Numbered from the stretch's first letter, positions 28,754 to 37,136 are shown. The stretch: 64,000 bases of DNA from Bog-473 sp963726005 (GCA_963726005.1 CAVSAT010000004.1:1-64000), one strand, 5' to 3'. Made by a program: numbers and translations. The notes: a model not told the origin generated them from the sequence alone.

Positions 28754-29419
28754 ATGGTCGCTGTGAGCATCCGTGTCTTTCTCCTCGACGATCACGAATT
28801 GGTCCGCGAGGGCATCCGGAGCCTGCTCGAGAGCGACGATGACATACAGGTCGTTGGCGAGGCGGCAACAGGCGAAGAAGCCCTGTCCCGGATCCCGCTG
28901 GCCAAGCCGGACGTCGCCATTCTCGACGTCCGGCTCGAGGATGGGAACGGGATTGAGGTCTGCCGTGACGTCCGCTCGTCCGTGCCCGGGCTGGCCTGCC
29001 TGATGCTGACCAGCTTCGCGGACGACGAGGCGCTCTACGCCAGCGTCATGGCTGGGGCCGCCGGTTACGTGCTCAAGCAGATCAAGGCCCGGGATCTCAT
29101 AGAGGACGTGAAGAAGGTGGCCGGGGGCGCATCGCTGATGGATCCGAGGGCCGTGGCCCGGGTCGTGGAGCGCATCTCCAATCCACCCAAGGTCCTCTCC
29201 GAGCTCAAGGCACTCTCTCCCCAAGAGGCACGCATCTTGGACCTGATCGCAGAAGGGCAGACCAATCGGCAAATTGCCGAATCCATGTTCCTCTCGGAGA
29301 AGACGGTCAAGAACTACGTGACGGGTCTGCTGGGCAAGCTCAAGATGAACAGCCGGACCGAGGCCGCAATCTACGCGACCAAACTCAGGTCCGGCGGGGC
29401 ACAGGGGGGTCAGGCCTAA
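28754..29419 (+). CDS. devR: DevR/DosR-like NarL-family response regulator
   Basis: 221 residues. The receiver has LLDDHELVREGIRSLLE, the phosphoacceptor in VAILDVRLEDGNGIEVCRDV (about residue 57), and the lysine in GYVLKQIKARDLI. The C-terminal LuxR domain carries EGQTNRQIAESMFLSEKTVK and NYVTGLLGKLKMNSRTEAA. This is very close to mycobacterial DevR: the DVRL-DGNGIE, FLSEKTVKNYV and KL-M-RTEAA segments match from memory. It is expected to bind GGGAC-N4-GTCCC palindromes, which occur upstream of several genes in the same segment. The ATG may be 28754 or the inner GTG. It is the likely master regulator of the island. Confidence 0.88.
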   Translation: MVAVSIRVFLLDDHELVREGIRSLLESDDDIQVVGEAATGEEALSRIPLAKPDVAILDVRLEDGNGIEVCRDVRSSVPGLACLMLTSFADDEALYASVMAGAAGYVLKQIKARDLIEDVKKVAGGASLMDPRAVARVVERISNPPKVLSELKALSPQEARILDLIAEGQTNRQIAESMFLSEKTVKNYVTGLLGKLKMNSRTEAAIYATKLRSGGAQGGQA

Positions 29420-29748
29420 GCCTCTCGCCCCCGGCGGGAGAGTGCGACCATGTCGATACCGGCGGCTGCGAGCTCTTGCTCGAGCCGCGTCCGCTCCGCC
29501 CATGGCTGGTCAAAGTTGGCGACACTGGTGGAGATGTCGTGTTCGATGCACAGACTGATGAGCGCCCGGTCATATGCGACCTCGACGGCCAGCGCCTCGT
29601 AGGCCGAGTCGCTGCGGTGTGAACCATTGTTGAGCATCTCCATCCGGCACGCCAGCGAATAGTCGATCAGTGCGTTCCCGCTCAGTTGAGTACCCCATCC
29701 TTCGATGGCCGAAGACAGGCAGTCCACGTACATGCTCATGCACTCCAT
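29416..29748 (-). CDS. Hypothetical protein sharing a DevR-box promoter region
   Basis: 110 residues from ATG 29748 (ATG 29739 and 29733 are alternatives). Soluble and helical: SAIEGWGTQLSGNALIDYSL, SDSAYEALAVEVAYDRALIS, LCIEHDISTSVANFDQPWAE and RLEQELAAAGIDMV. The last stretches resemble a cysteine/His-poor, coiled regulatory protein; no family is recognised. It is divergent from the XRE-PNPOx gene at 29875. The 126-bp spacer contains DevR-like boxes at 29777 and 29824, and the first lies 29 bp upstream of this start. It overlaps the devR stop codon region by 4 bp on the opposite strand. Confidence 0.6.
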   Translation of the reverse strand: MECMSMYVDCLSSAIEGWGTQLSGNALIDYSLACRMEMLNNGSHRSDSAYEALAVEVAYDRALISLCIEHDISTSVANFDQPWAERTRLEQELAAAGIDMVALSRRGREA

Positions 29749-29776
29749 TGTCGACGCAGCGCGGCCGTTCGTCGTA

Positions 29777-29790
29777 GGGACGTTGTTCCT
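29777..29790. promoter_or_regulatory. DevR-like box, minus-strand side of a divergent promoter
   Basis: GGGACGTTGTTCCT is an imperfect palindrome of the GGGAC-N4-GTCCC type. It lies 29 bp upstream of the minus-strand hypothetical gene. A further degenerate element, GCGACCAAGGTCAC, is at 29803-29816. Confidence 0.45.
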
Positions 29791-29823
29791 GTCTTCCTGA
29801 AAGCGACCAAGGTCACGGGGCTC

Positions 29824-29837
29824 GGGACCTTGGTCCC
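29824..29837. promoter_or_regulatory. DevR-like box, perfect palindrome
   Basis: GGGACCTTGGTCCC is a perfect 14-bp palindrome (centre TT/GG offset) and the best box in the window. It lies 38 bp before the ATG at 29875. Confidence 0.65.
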
Positions 29838-29874
29838 TAGTGGGTTGACGCCCCTCCGGGCTCAGACTTGTTTC

Positions 29875-30612
29875 ATGACACCGGCAACCCCGACCAGCGC
29901 ACACGACCAAGAGCCAGAGGTCAGCCGCTCGAAATGGGCAGTGGTCACGGAGAGGTCGCCAGGAGTGCAGGGTGGCGACTTGGCCCGCCGCGTCACCCAT
30001 CGGCGGACCGAGCTCGGCTTGAGCACCGAGGAGCTGGCCAAGCAGGCGGGCATCGACGCGTGGTTCCTTGCCTATTTCGAGCAGAGCACCGACAGCACAC
30101 TTACCGGCGGGGCTTTGCACCGGCTCGCCGTCGCCCTTGACACGACGCCTTCTGCCCTCGAGGGTGGTGGGGTCGATCACGCCCCGGGCGCAGGCCGCGC
30201 CGGGCCGCACCCCGCTCTCGAGAGCCTCACGCCCGCGCAGTGCGAAGAGCATCTCGCCGCTGGTGGAGTCGGACGGATCATCCTGTCCACCGGATCCGGA
30301 CCGGTCGCCTATCCGGTGAACTTCGTCTTCGCTCACGGATGTGTGATCTTCCGAACCTCGGATGCCATGGTCGCCAGCATCTCGGGCATCGTCGCCTTCG
30401 AAGTCGACCATGTCGACGAGGCCATGAGCGAGGGATGGAGTGTCCTGGTGCGCGGGCACGCTCGCCTGATCGCAGGTGCCGAACTGCGACGTGTGGCCGC
30501 GCAACTCGATCTCGAGCCCTGGGCCGGAGGCGCTCGGCTCAACGTGGTCAGCATCGCACCCTTTGAGATCACGGGCCGGGTCATCGTTCAGCGGCCACCA
30601 AAACACGCCTGA
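29875..30612 (+). CDS. XRE-type HTH fused to PNPOx-fold domain (first copy)
   Basis: 245 residues from ATG 29875. Residues about 33-95 are an XRE helix-turn-helix (DLARRVTHRRTELGLSTEEL, AKQAGIDAWFLAYFEQS). Residues about 110-240 are a PNPOx-like split barrel (LTPAQCEEHLAAGGVGRIIL, GPVAYPVNFVFAHGCVIFRT, VAFEVDHVDEAMSEGWSVLV, and TGRVIVQRPP at the end). Possibly a flavin- or ligand-responsive regulator; neither DNA target nor ligand is known. It is co-directional with, and about 50 bp ahead of, an alcohol dehydrogenase-like gene. A paralogue with the same domain order is at 33906. Confidence 0.8.
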   Translation: MTPATPTSAHDQEPEVSRSKWAVVTERSPGVQGGDLARRVTHRRTELGLSTEELAKQAGIDAWFLAYFEQSTDSTLTGGALHRLAVALDTTPSALEGGGVDHAPGAGRAGPHPALESLTPAQCEEHLAAGGVGRIILSTGSGPVAYPVNFVFAHGCVIFRTSDAMVASISGIVAFEVDHVDEAMSEGWSVLVRGHARLIAGAELRRVAAQLDLEPWAGGARLNVVSIAPFEITGRVIVQRPPKHA

Positions 30613-30660
30613 CGCCAACTGGACATCGAGAAACATCGCACCGAGAGAACGGAGAACTTC

Positions 30661-31701
30661 ATGAAGGCCCTCGTCTACAACGGACCGGGAAGCAAAGACT
30701 GGCAGGAAGTTCCCATGCCAACGATCCGAGACCGCACGGATGCCATCGTGCGGGTCGACTGCACGACCATCTGTGGTACCGACCTCCATATCTTGAAGGG
30801 GGACGTTCCCGAGGTGACCGAGGGTCGAATTCTCGGTCACGAAGCCGTCGGCACCATCGAGGCGGTCGGCTCAGCGGTGACCAACGTCGCCCCTGGTGAC
30901 CGGGTACTCGTCTCATGCATCAGCGCCTGCGGGCGCTGCCGCTACTGTCGAGACGGCAGCTATGGCCAGTGCCTCGGGGGGGGCGGCTGGATCCTGGGCC
31001 ATCTCATCGACGGGACCCAAGCAGAGTACGTCCGGGTGCCCTTCGCCGACACCTCGACCTACAAGGTGCCGAAGGGTGTCGGCGACGAGGAGATCCTCAT
31101 GCTGGCCGACATCCTGCCCACGTCATACGAAGTGGGCGTCCTGAACGGTCGCGTGCAACCCGGTGACACGGTCGCCGTAGTCGGTGCAGGACCGATAGGG
31201 CTCGCAGCGATCCTTTCGGCCCAGCTCTACTCCCCGAGCCACATCGTCGCCATTGACCTGGCTGACAGCAGATTGGACGCGGCCAAGCGCTTTGGAGCCG
31301 ACATCATGGTCAACAACGGCCGCGACGACCCCGTCGTCTCCGTCAAAGATCTCACCGGTGGCCTGGGCGCCGACGTCGCCATCGAGGCGGTCGGCGTTCC
31401 GGCCAGCTTCGAACTCTGTACGGAACTCGTTCGTCCGGGTGGCCACGTGGCGAATATAGGGGTGCACGGCCAGCCGGCCACGCTCCACCTCGAAACGCTG
31501 TGGATCCGTGACATCACCATCACGACCGGCTTGGTCGACACCTACTCGACCCCGACCCTGCTCCGCCTGGTCGCAGCTCGTCAGATCGATGCGAGTCAGT
31601 TCGGCACCCACCATTTTCGCCTTGACGACATGATTGGCGCCTACGACGTCTTCGAGCGGGCAGCCGATACGGGTGCGGTCAAGGTTGTGATCGCGCGGTG
31701 A
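30661..31701 (+). CDS. Zinc-dependent medium-chain dehydrogenase
   Basis: 346 residues. Zinc ligands are in TTICGTDLHILKG (Cys near 39) and ILGHEAVGTIE, with the structural-zinc cluster CGRCRYCRDGSYGQC. The nucleotide-binding motif is VAVVGAGPIGLAAILSAQLY. The closest groups are threonine dehydrogenase-like and formaldehyde/butanediol-type alcohol dehydrogenases; the substrate is not assignable. The start ATG follows GGAGAACTTC. The GNAT gene overlaps its stop by 4 bp (GTGA), so both belong to the transcript that begins near 29840. Confidence 0.88.
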   Translation: MKALVYNGPGSKDWQEVPMPTIRDRTDAIVRVDCTTICGTDLHILKGDVPEVTEGRILGHEAVGTIEAVGSAVTNVAPGDRVLVSCISACGRCRYCRDGSYGQCLGGGGWILGHLIDGTQAEYVRVPFADTSTYKVPKGVGDEEILMLADILPTSYEVGVLNGRVQPGDTVAVVGAGPIGLAAILSAQLYSPSHIVAIDLADSRLDAAKRFGADIMVNNGRDDPVVSVKDLTGGLGADVAIEAVGVPASFELCTELVRPGGHVANIGVHGQPATLHLETLWIRDITITTGLVDTYSTPTLLRLVAARQIDASQFGTHHFRLDDMIGAYDVFERAADTGAVKVVIAR

Positions 31702-32399
31702 GCGAACGCTGGTCCGACGCAGTCAGTCCAGCGCACCCCCGTGTTGACCCGGAGTCGATGGATGGTTCCGCATCCAAGATGTCCCCCTATCCCAGCGACC
31801 TAGAGCGGGAGGTGTCCTTTTCGGATGGCACGAGCTGCCACCTACGGCCGATCCGGTCCGATGACGGCGAACGCCTGGTGGCATTCCACAGTCACCTCTC
31901 TGCTCGGTCAACCTACCTGAGATTCTTCACGTTCCATCCGACCCTGACGCCCAATGAAGTGGAGCGGTTCACCCACGTGGACTACGAGAACCGGCTGGCC
32001 TTGGTGATCGAGGAGGGAGAGGAAGGCAAGTTCATCGCCGTTGGCCGATTCGATCGCCACGTCGGTAGCGCCGACGCCGAGGTGGCCTTTGTCGTGGCCG
32101 ATGAGTACCAGTGCCACGGGATCGGGTCGCTCCTGCTCGACGAACTCGCCCAGGCCGCCCGGGCTCGAGGTATCGAGACGTTCTTGGCCGATACCTTGTC
32201 GGAGAACCGCACAATGCTCGGCGTGTTCCTTCATTCGGGTTTCGAAGTGACGACCAAGACCGAGTACGACACCGTGACGCTCCGGTTCGGTATCGCACCG
32301 ACAGAGGCCTACCTCGCCGCCTTGGCCACGCGAGAACAGGCCCGTCAGGTGACAAATTGCCCTTTGGTCGAAGTCGCCCAGCGGGTCTCCAAGGGCTGA
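31698..32399 (+). CDS. GNAT acetyltransferase (Pat-like, C-terminal catalytic domain)
   Basis: 233 residues from GTG 31698. The GNAT core is residues about 50-190: LRPIRSDDGERLVAFHSHLS, STYLRFFTFHPTLTPNEVER and DEYQCHGIGSLLLDELAQAA, with the acetyl-CoA loop QCHGIGS. Strands near ADTLSENRTMLGVFLHSGFE complete the fold. The RPI-x-DD opening and the RFF segment resemble the catalytic domain of protein lysine acetyltransferases of the Pat type, here without a cyclic-nucleotide or CoA-ligase-like domain. It is directly followed by remnants of an HDAC-type deacetylase, which suggests an acetylation on/off pair. Confidence 0.8.
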   Translation: MSERWSDAVSPAHPRVDPESMDGSASKMSPYPSDLEREVSFSDGTSCHLRPIRSDDGERLVAFHSHLSARSTYLRFFTFHPTLTPNEVERFTHVDYENRLALVIEEGEEGKFIAVGRFDRHVGSADAEVAFVVADEYQCHGIGSLLLDELAQAARARGIETFLADTLSENRTMLGVFLHSGFEVTTKTEYDTVTLRFGIAPTEAYLAALATREQARQVTNCPLVEVAQRVSKG

Positions 32400-32402
32400 T
32401 CG

Positions 32403-32952
32403 TGGCCGGCCCATCGGGCTCCTGCTCGCACGACGGTGGGAAGCTCCACCCGGAGCAGCAGGGGCGGGAGGTCCCAATGCCGTGGGCCTCACCGTCAACG
32501 TTCCCCTCCCTCGGGGAGCGACCGGTCACGTTGCTCGATGTGCCTTTGAGGAAGTCGCTCAACCCGCGATCGATCGATTTGTTCCCGACTGGGTCCTCAT
32601 GTCGTGCGGCTTCGATGCCCACCGGGCGGATCCTTTGGGTGAGATCGCCCTCTCCACCGGGGACTTTGCCCAGCTGGCACAACTCGTCGGATCCTTTGCC
32701 CCTCGTCCGGGTCGGCTCGCTCTCTTCCTCGAGGGTGGCTACAACGCAAGAGCGCTTCGCACGTCTGTCGCGGCCGTTCTCGGGACGTTGCTCGAGGTAC
32801 CGACAGCGCTCGAGGCACCCACATACGGTGGTCCCGGTCGAGAGGCCGTCGGTGCCGCCAGGACCCTTCGAGACAAAGCAACCGACGGACTCCGATCAGG
32901 GAGTAGGGCGAGAGAAGGCGAACGATGGTCCCAATCGGCAGCATCGCTGTAG
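32403..32952 (+). pseudogene. HDAC/AcuC-type deacetylase, C-terminal fragment
   Basis: About 155 residues correspond to the C-terminal half of class II HDAC/AcuC proteins: GLTVNVPLPRGATG, then DWVLMSCGFDAHRADPLGE, then LFLEGGYNARALRTSVAAVL. The substrate-binding GFDAHRADPL and EGGY segments are present. The N-terminal half, with the paired His and Asp-x-His metal-binding residues, is missing: only about 80 bp of related frame separates it from the GNAT gene. This is therefore a true deletion rather than a frameshift. It is unlikely to be active alone. Confidence 0.7.
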
Positions 32953-33412
32953 GGTTCGACGGCTCAAGGGACGCTCGAGCCGCTCTGCTGTGGGCGGCGA
33001 GGGTTGCCGCGGCCACTGAGGCTCGGCTCAAGGTGGTGCACGCCGTCGGCCTGCTGGAGCACGCTGGAATATCCCTCAGGGACCATGCGGCCGCGCATCA
33101 GGACGCCGCGCTCGAGATTGCTGTCGGGGCGGGAGTGAATGCCCCTGGGTCGAGTGGCTTGCCGTCGACGGCGATCCGTGCTCCGCCCTCCTTCGAATGA
33201 TCGCCCCTCCGCATTCCGTGGACCTGATCGTTGTCGGGTCTCGCGGTTCCGGAAAGCATTCCGGCACGCTCCTGGGCAGTACAAGCCTTGAGTTGACCGA
33301 GCACTCGAGCGTTCCGGTGGTGGTCGTTCCGTCGGTCGTGCCCGAGGTTGTCCCGGCCGGTCGTGAACCTGTGGGTAAGAGTTCGAGCCGCGGGGAGGCT
33401 TCCGCCCTTTGA
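32925..33412 (+). pseudogene. Universal stress protein, one frameshift
   Basis: The frames 32925-33200 and 33197-33412 together give one UspA-type domain. The N-terminus is IAVGFDGSRDARAALLWAAR, and the ATP-binding C-terminus is LIVVGSRGSGKHSGTLLGST with SVPVVVVP. The G-xx-G-x9-G(S/T) pattern for nucleotide binding is intact. The join lies near 33130-33190, with MIAPPHSVDLIVVGSRG resuming in register. Universal stress proteins are typical DosR-regulon members in mycobacteria. Its start overlaps the end of the deacetylase fragment. Confidence 0.75.
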
Positions 33413-33808
33413 CCCGTCCTGGTCAAGGCGAAACGATGAGATGGCTGCGATCGTTCCGTCGGCCGGATATCAGAGCCTGGCTGTGGCGGCACCCTGTTGC
33501 GAGGGTCAGCTTAACCTGGGCTGCTCAGCGACCCTGTCACGTGCCTCGACGTCGAGGCCTCTTCCTAGGGGTTCTTGCCTACTTCCAGTCGCTGGTAGCG
33601 CGAACCGGGGTGCGCCTCGTCCCAGTTAGGATCGGGCCGGCCGGTGGCTACCGCCCCGAGGAAGAGTTGAGTCGTGACCAGGAGCGTTACGGGGCTCAGC
33701 GGAGGACCGTGGTTCTCGTCGCCGCCCTACGAGCCGTGAAGTGGACAGGGCTCGCCCATAGGGCCCTGGGGAACGGTCTGCCTCCCGAGGCTCAGGTCAC
33801 TACGGGTA

Positions 33809-33822
33809 GGGACCTTCCTCCC
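33809..33822. promoter_or_regulatory. DevR-like box upstream of the second XRE-PNPOx gene
   Basis: GGGACCTTCCTCCC with flanking TA on both sides (TA...TA). Same core as the box at 22914. It lies 84 bp before the preferred ATG at 33906 (36 bp before ATG 33858). The region 33413-33857 has no other gene I can support. Confidence 0.5.
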
Positions 33823-33905
33823 TACACATCCGCCAACCGTGGGACCACACTGCTTCTATGCCTACGACTTCGAAGACCGAGAGCCATTCAGGGAGGGCCG
33901 AGAGT

Positions 33906-34598
33906 ATGACCCCTCAGACCGACAGCCCTGGTGTCGGCGGCGCGCACCCAGGAGACCTTGCTCGCAGGGTTTCCCACCGACGGATTGAGCTCGGCATGAC
34001 GATCGAAGAACTGGCGAAGCACGCTGGTGTCGATCCGAACTACCTGAGCTACTTCGAACGGAACGCGGACGCCCGACTCAGCGCAGGCACGCTGCTTCTC
34101 CTGGCCTTCGCTCTGGGCACGACCCCGCTTGAACTCCAAGGCGGACTGGTTGATCGCCCCCCGGGAAAGGGAAGGGCCGGGCCCCATCCGTCTCTGGAGA
34201 CCCTCACGAGAGAGCAGTGTGAGGCTCATCTCGAAGCGGGCGGCGTGGGACGAGTCGTGTTCTCCACGGATAGGGGACCGGTGGCTCTTCCCGTCAATTT
34301 CGAGTTCACCGATGGTGACCTTGTCGTCAGCACCGATGTGGACAAGGCCACGCTCCTTGAGTCTCTGCCCTCGGTCGGATTCGAAATCGACCGCGTTGAC
34401 GAGTCCATGAGCGAGGGGTGGAGCGTATTGGTCACCGGAACGGCCCGCTATGTCGATGATCCCGAGGAGCTGCTTCGGCTTTCCTCGCTCGACCTCGAGG
34501 CATGGGCCGGGGGAGCCCGACACGCCCTGATCTGTATCACTCCAGAGGAGATCACCGGTCGGGTGATTGTGCACCACTCTGCGCCCGACTTGGATTGA
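33906..34598 (+). CDS. XRE-type HTH fused to PNPOx-fold domain (second copy)
   Basis: 230 residues. ATG 33906 is preferred over 33858 because GGGAGG precedes it and the product then begins MTPQTD, like the first copy (MTPAT). The HTH region is DLARRVSHRRIELGMTIEEL and AKHAGVDPNYLSYFERN. The PNPOx domain has LTREQCEAHLEAGGVGRVVF, GPVALPVNFEFTDGDLVVST, VGFEIDRVDESMSEGWSVLV and a C-terminal TGRVIVHH. Colinear with, and clearly homologous to, the protein at 29875. It precedes a TreT-like glycosyltransferase gene by about 55 bp. Confidence 0.8.
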   Translation: MTPQTDSPGVGGAHPGDLARRVSHRRIELGMTIEELAKHAGVDPNYLSYFERNADARLSAGTLLLLAFALGTTPLELQGGLVDRPPGKGRAGPHPSLETLTREQCEAHLEAGGVGRVVFSTDRGPVALPVNFEFTDGDLVVSTDVDKATLLESLPSVGFEIDRVDESMSEGWSVLVTGTARYVDDPEELLRLSSLDLEAWAGGARHALICITPEEITGRVIVHHSAPDLD

Positions 34599-34653
34599 TC
34601 GCGCAAACGTCGCTGAGTTCGACAGATCCTCAGTTAGCGTACGACGAACAGGA

Positions 34654-36030
34654 ATGGAACAACTTCGCGATGTCGCCGTACCGGCTCTTGCCCCACAACG
34701 ACTCTCGCGACTCATAGGCCCCGCGCGTCTACACGACCTCGTCCATGCCGCAGAGCGGGCCCGAATGGAATTGGCTGGGGCGAGGGTGTGGAACGTCAGC
34801 TCGACCGCGGCAGGGGGTGGCGTCGCCGAGATGTTGCACATGCTTGTCGGATACTCCCTGGGGAGCGGCGTCGACACCCGATGGGTCGTGATCGAGGGGG
34901 ACCAAACGTTCTTCGTTATCACCAAACGGCTCCACAACCGGCTGCATGGTGCATCGGGTGACAATGGGGGGCTGGGCCATTTCGAATCCGACCACTACGA
35001 CGCCGTGCTGGACAGCAACGCACAAATCCTGTTGAACAGGGTGAACGCGGGAGATGTGGTGATCTTGCACGACCCCCAAACAGCTGGTCTCGCCGCTCCG
35101 CTCGCTGGGCGGGGAGCTCGAGTGGTGTGGCGGTGCCATATCGGGACGGAGCGAAGGAACGACTACACCGATGAAGGATGGAACTTCTTGGCGCCGTATT
35201 TGGGGCACTGCATGGCATACGTGTTCTCCCATTCCGGGTTCGTCCCGGATTTCCTCACCGCCGCTGACGTGTCAATCATCCGACCTTCAATCGACCCGTA
35301 CGCCGCCAAGAATCGACCCTTGAACCGCGCCCAGGTGGACGGACTCTTGTCCAGGGTTGGGCTATTCGACGGCGGCGTCGTACCGGAACAGAGCCCTCTT
35401 GGTGGCGCGGGCCCGTTGTCTCGCGATGATCGGCTGGTCGTGCAGGTGTCACGCTGGGATCATCTGAAGGATATGCAGGGCGTACTCGAGGGGTTTGCCA
35501 GCAACGCAACTCGACACCGTGATGTCCGACTCGCGCTTGTCGGGCCGGCGGTGTCGTCGGTGTCGGACGATCCCGAAGGTGCCACGGTCCTTCAAGAATG
35601 CCTTGCTCGCTGGGAGAATTTGCCTCCGAAACGACGGAGCGCGATTCGGCTGGTTGCGTTGCCGATGGAAGACCTCGAGGTCAACGCGCTCATGGTCAAC
35701 GCTATTCAACGTCGGGCCACGATTGTCGTGCAGAAGAGCCTTGAAGAGGGGTTCGGCCTGACGGTTGCCGAAGCAATGTGGAAATCTCGCCCTGTCATAG
35801 CTTCGGCCGTTGGAGGCATCGTTGACCAGGTGGTACCCGGGACCGGAATCCTGCTTAAGGATCCGTACGACCTCGATGGTTTCGGCGAGACGTTGGCTGA
35901 TTTGTTAGCGAAACCGGAAGCGATGGCCACCATAGGGCGCCGAGCCCGGACGCAGATCCGAAAAAATTATCTCAGCGACCGTCATCTCATTGACTATGCG
36001 CGGTTGATTGAGCGTATGACTCGACTTTGA
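34654..36030 (+). CDS. TreT-like GT4 glycosyltransferase (trehalose synthase family)
   Basis: 458 residues from ATG 34654; an open frame upstream overlaps the previous gene. The N-terminal half has VWNVSSTAAGGGVAEMLHML, typical of trehalose glycosyltransferring synthases, and WRCHIGTERRNDY. The C-terminal GT-B half has VVQVSRWDHLKDMQGVLEGF, VQKSLEEGFGLTVAEAMWKS (the acceptor/donor E-x7-E motif) and PVIASAVGGIVDQVVPG. Expected reaction: NDP-glucose + glucose to trehalose, or a related glucosyl transfer. Trehalose would fit a stress or dormancy island. Cytoplasmic. Confidence 0.82.
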   Translation: MEQLRDVAVPALAPQRLSRLIGPARLHDLVHAAERARMELAGARVWNVSSTAAGGGVAEMLHMLVGYSLGSGVDTRWVVIEGDQTFFVITKRLHNRLHGASGDNGGLGHFESDHYDAVLDSNAQILLNRVNAGDVVILHDPQTAGLAAPLAGRGARVVWRCHIGTERRNDYTDEGWNFLAPYLGHCMAYVFSHSGFVPDFLTAADVSIIRPSIDPYAAKNRPLNRAQVDGLLSRVGLFDGGVVPEQSPLGGAGPLSRDDRLVVQVSRWDHLKDMQGVLEGFASNATRHRDVRLALVGPAVSSVSDDPEGATVLQECLARWENLPPKRRSAIRLVALPMEDLEVNALMVNAIQRRATIVVQKSLEEGFGLTVAEAMWKSRPVIASAVGGIVDQVVPGTGILLKDPYDLDGFGETLADLLAKPEAMATIGRRARTQIRKNYLSDRHLIDYARLIERMTRL

Positions 36031-36269
36031 AAGGCCCGCCCATCTCGAAATCAACGTGGTCGATGTCGTGCCCGGTCCAGGTTCAGAGCTCACGAGTCGC
36101 CCGCGGCGGAAACGGAAGTAGATATTCATCGTGCTGGGCGTGCCAAACAGCATCCATGAGAGATCGAGTGTGCTCATCACAGCTCCCTTAGCCGGGATCG
36201 CTAGCGCCGAAGGGTCCCTGCCGTAGTTCTCTCCAACTCGTATCCATCCCGGGTCCCGCTCCGGTGAAT

Positions 36270-36283
36270 AGGACGTTGGTCCC
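36270..36283. promoter_or_regulatory. DevR-like box upstream of the CoA-binding protein
   Basis: AGGACGTTGGTCCC has a perfect right half and a left half deviating at one end. It lies 75 bp before the ATG at 36358, in a 330-bp gap (36031-36357) with no other gene. Confidence 0.5.
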
Positions 36284-36357
36284 CTAGAAATCTTGGGTCC
36301 TAAGGCCAATGGTGGGGAGAGGAACACCGTCGGTTCACCAAGATCGAAGGAGGATCC

Positions 36358-36822
36358 ATGGCTGATCGAAGAACCATCGAAGACTTTCTCGCACAGCGCT
36401 TCTTCGCATTTGTCGGCGTATCTCGAGACAGCAAGCAATTTGCAAACGTCGTATATCGAACCCTGCGGGAGAACGGACGGACGTTCTACCCCGTCAACGT
36501 GGCTGCCGACGGCCAGCCGATTGAAGGAGATCCCTCCTACCGGACGGTGGGTGAAGTTCCGGACCCAGTGGACGGCGTGTTGGTCATGGTCCCCGCAAGC
36601 CAAGCCGCAGACGTCGTCCGTGATGCCATCGAGCGGAGGATTCCCCGGGTCTGGCTCCACAAGGGCGCCGGCCGAGGGTCCGTCTCTGAGGAGGCCGTGG
36701 CGCTCTGTCGGGAGGCCGGTGTCGCGGTAGTTGACGGTGCATGCCCGCTGATGTTCGAGGAACCGGTCCTTGGTATTCACAGACTGCACCGCTGGCTCGT
36801 TGGACCGCGCGTCGCTGCCTGA
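36358..36822 (+). CDS. CoA-binding (YccU-type) protein
   Basis: 154 residues from ATG 36358, with GAAGGAGG just upstream. It is a stand-alone Rossmann CoA-binding domain: FFAFVGVSRDSKQFANVVYR, the strand FYPVNVAADGQPIEGDPSYR, VDGVLVMVPASQAADVVRDA, IPRVWLHKGAGRGSVSEEAV and VVDGACPLMFEEP. The family binds CoA or acyl-CoA but its function is poorly defined. The preceding DevR-like box and the neighbouring acetylation genes suggest a role tied to acetyl-CoA status in hypoxia, which is inference. The next 310 bp (36823-37136) hold only regulatory sequence. Confidence 0.82.
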   Translation: MADRRTIEDFLAQRFFAFVGVSRDSKQFANVVYRTLRENGRTFYPVNVAADGQPIEGDPSYRTVGEVPDPVDGVLVMVPASQAADVVRDAIERRIPRVWLHKGAGRGSVSEEAVALCREAGVAVVDGACPLMFEEPVLGIHRLHRWLVGPRVAA

Positions 36823-37027
36823 CCAGGGAAACGGCGACGGATCCAATCGACCTTCAGGGACCGAAGGGGGGTGCTTGGAGGGACGGCACAGCGTCTTCGG
36901 CGCGTCCCGCACCACGGAAGAGTGTTCCGCCGTCTGATCTCCTGGCAGACCTCAGGTGCAATCCCTCTCTACCTGGTGTGGGTCGTGGGCTAGCGGCGTA
37001 AAGGCTGCGCTGAGGAACTTGGAAGAT

Positions 37028-37041
37028 GGGACCAAGGTCCC
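37028..37041. promoter_or_regulatory. DevR-like box, perfect palindrome
   Basis: GGGACCAAGGTCCC, a perfect 14-bp palindrome; a reverse half-site, GGTCCC, follows at 37058-37063. It lies 96 bp before the small ORF at 37137 and about 240 bp before the DsbA-like gene. Confidence 0.65.
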
Positions 37042-37136
37042 GGGTTCATATGACATCGGTCCCTAACGCTCTCACCAGTGTGGTCGCACACACTGGTGAG
37101 AGGAATTGATGACGACGAGGAAGCGACCTGCGAGAA

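Noticed and set aside
29749..30840. Long minus-strand frame continuing upstream of the 110-residue protein
   Set aside because: It lies antisense to the XRE-PNPOx gene, lacks family motifs and reads like a shadow; only the part ending at 29416 with a start near 29748 is plausible.
33409..33909. 166-codon plus-strand frame between the USP and the second XRE-PNPOx gene
   Set aside because: Composition is Arg/Pro-rich without recognisable motifs, and it runs across a DevR-like box and into the next gene.
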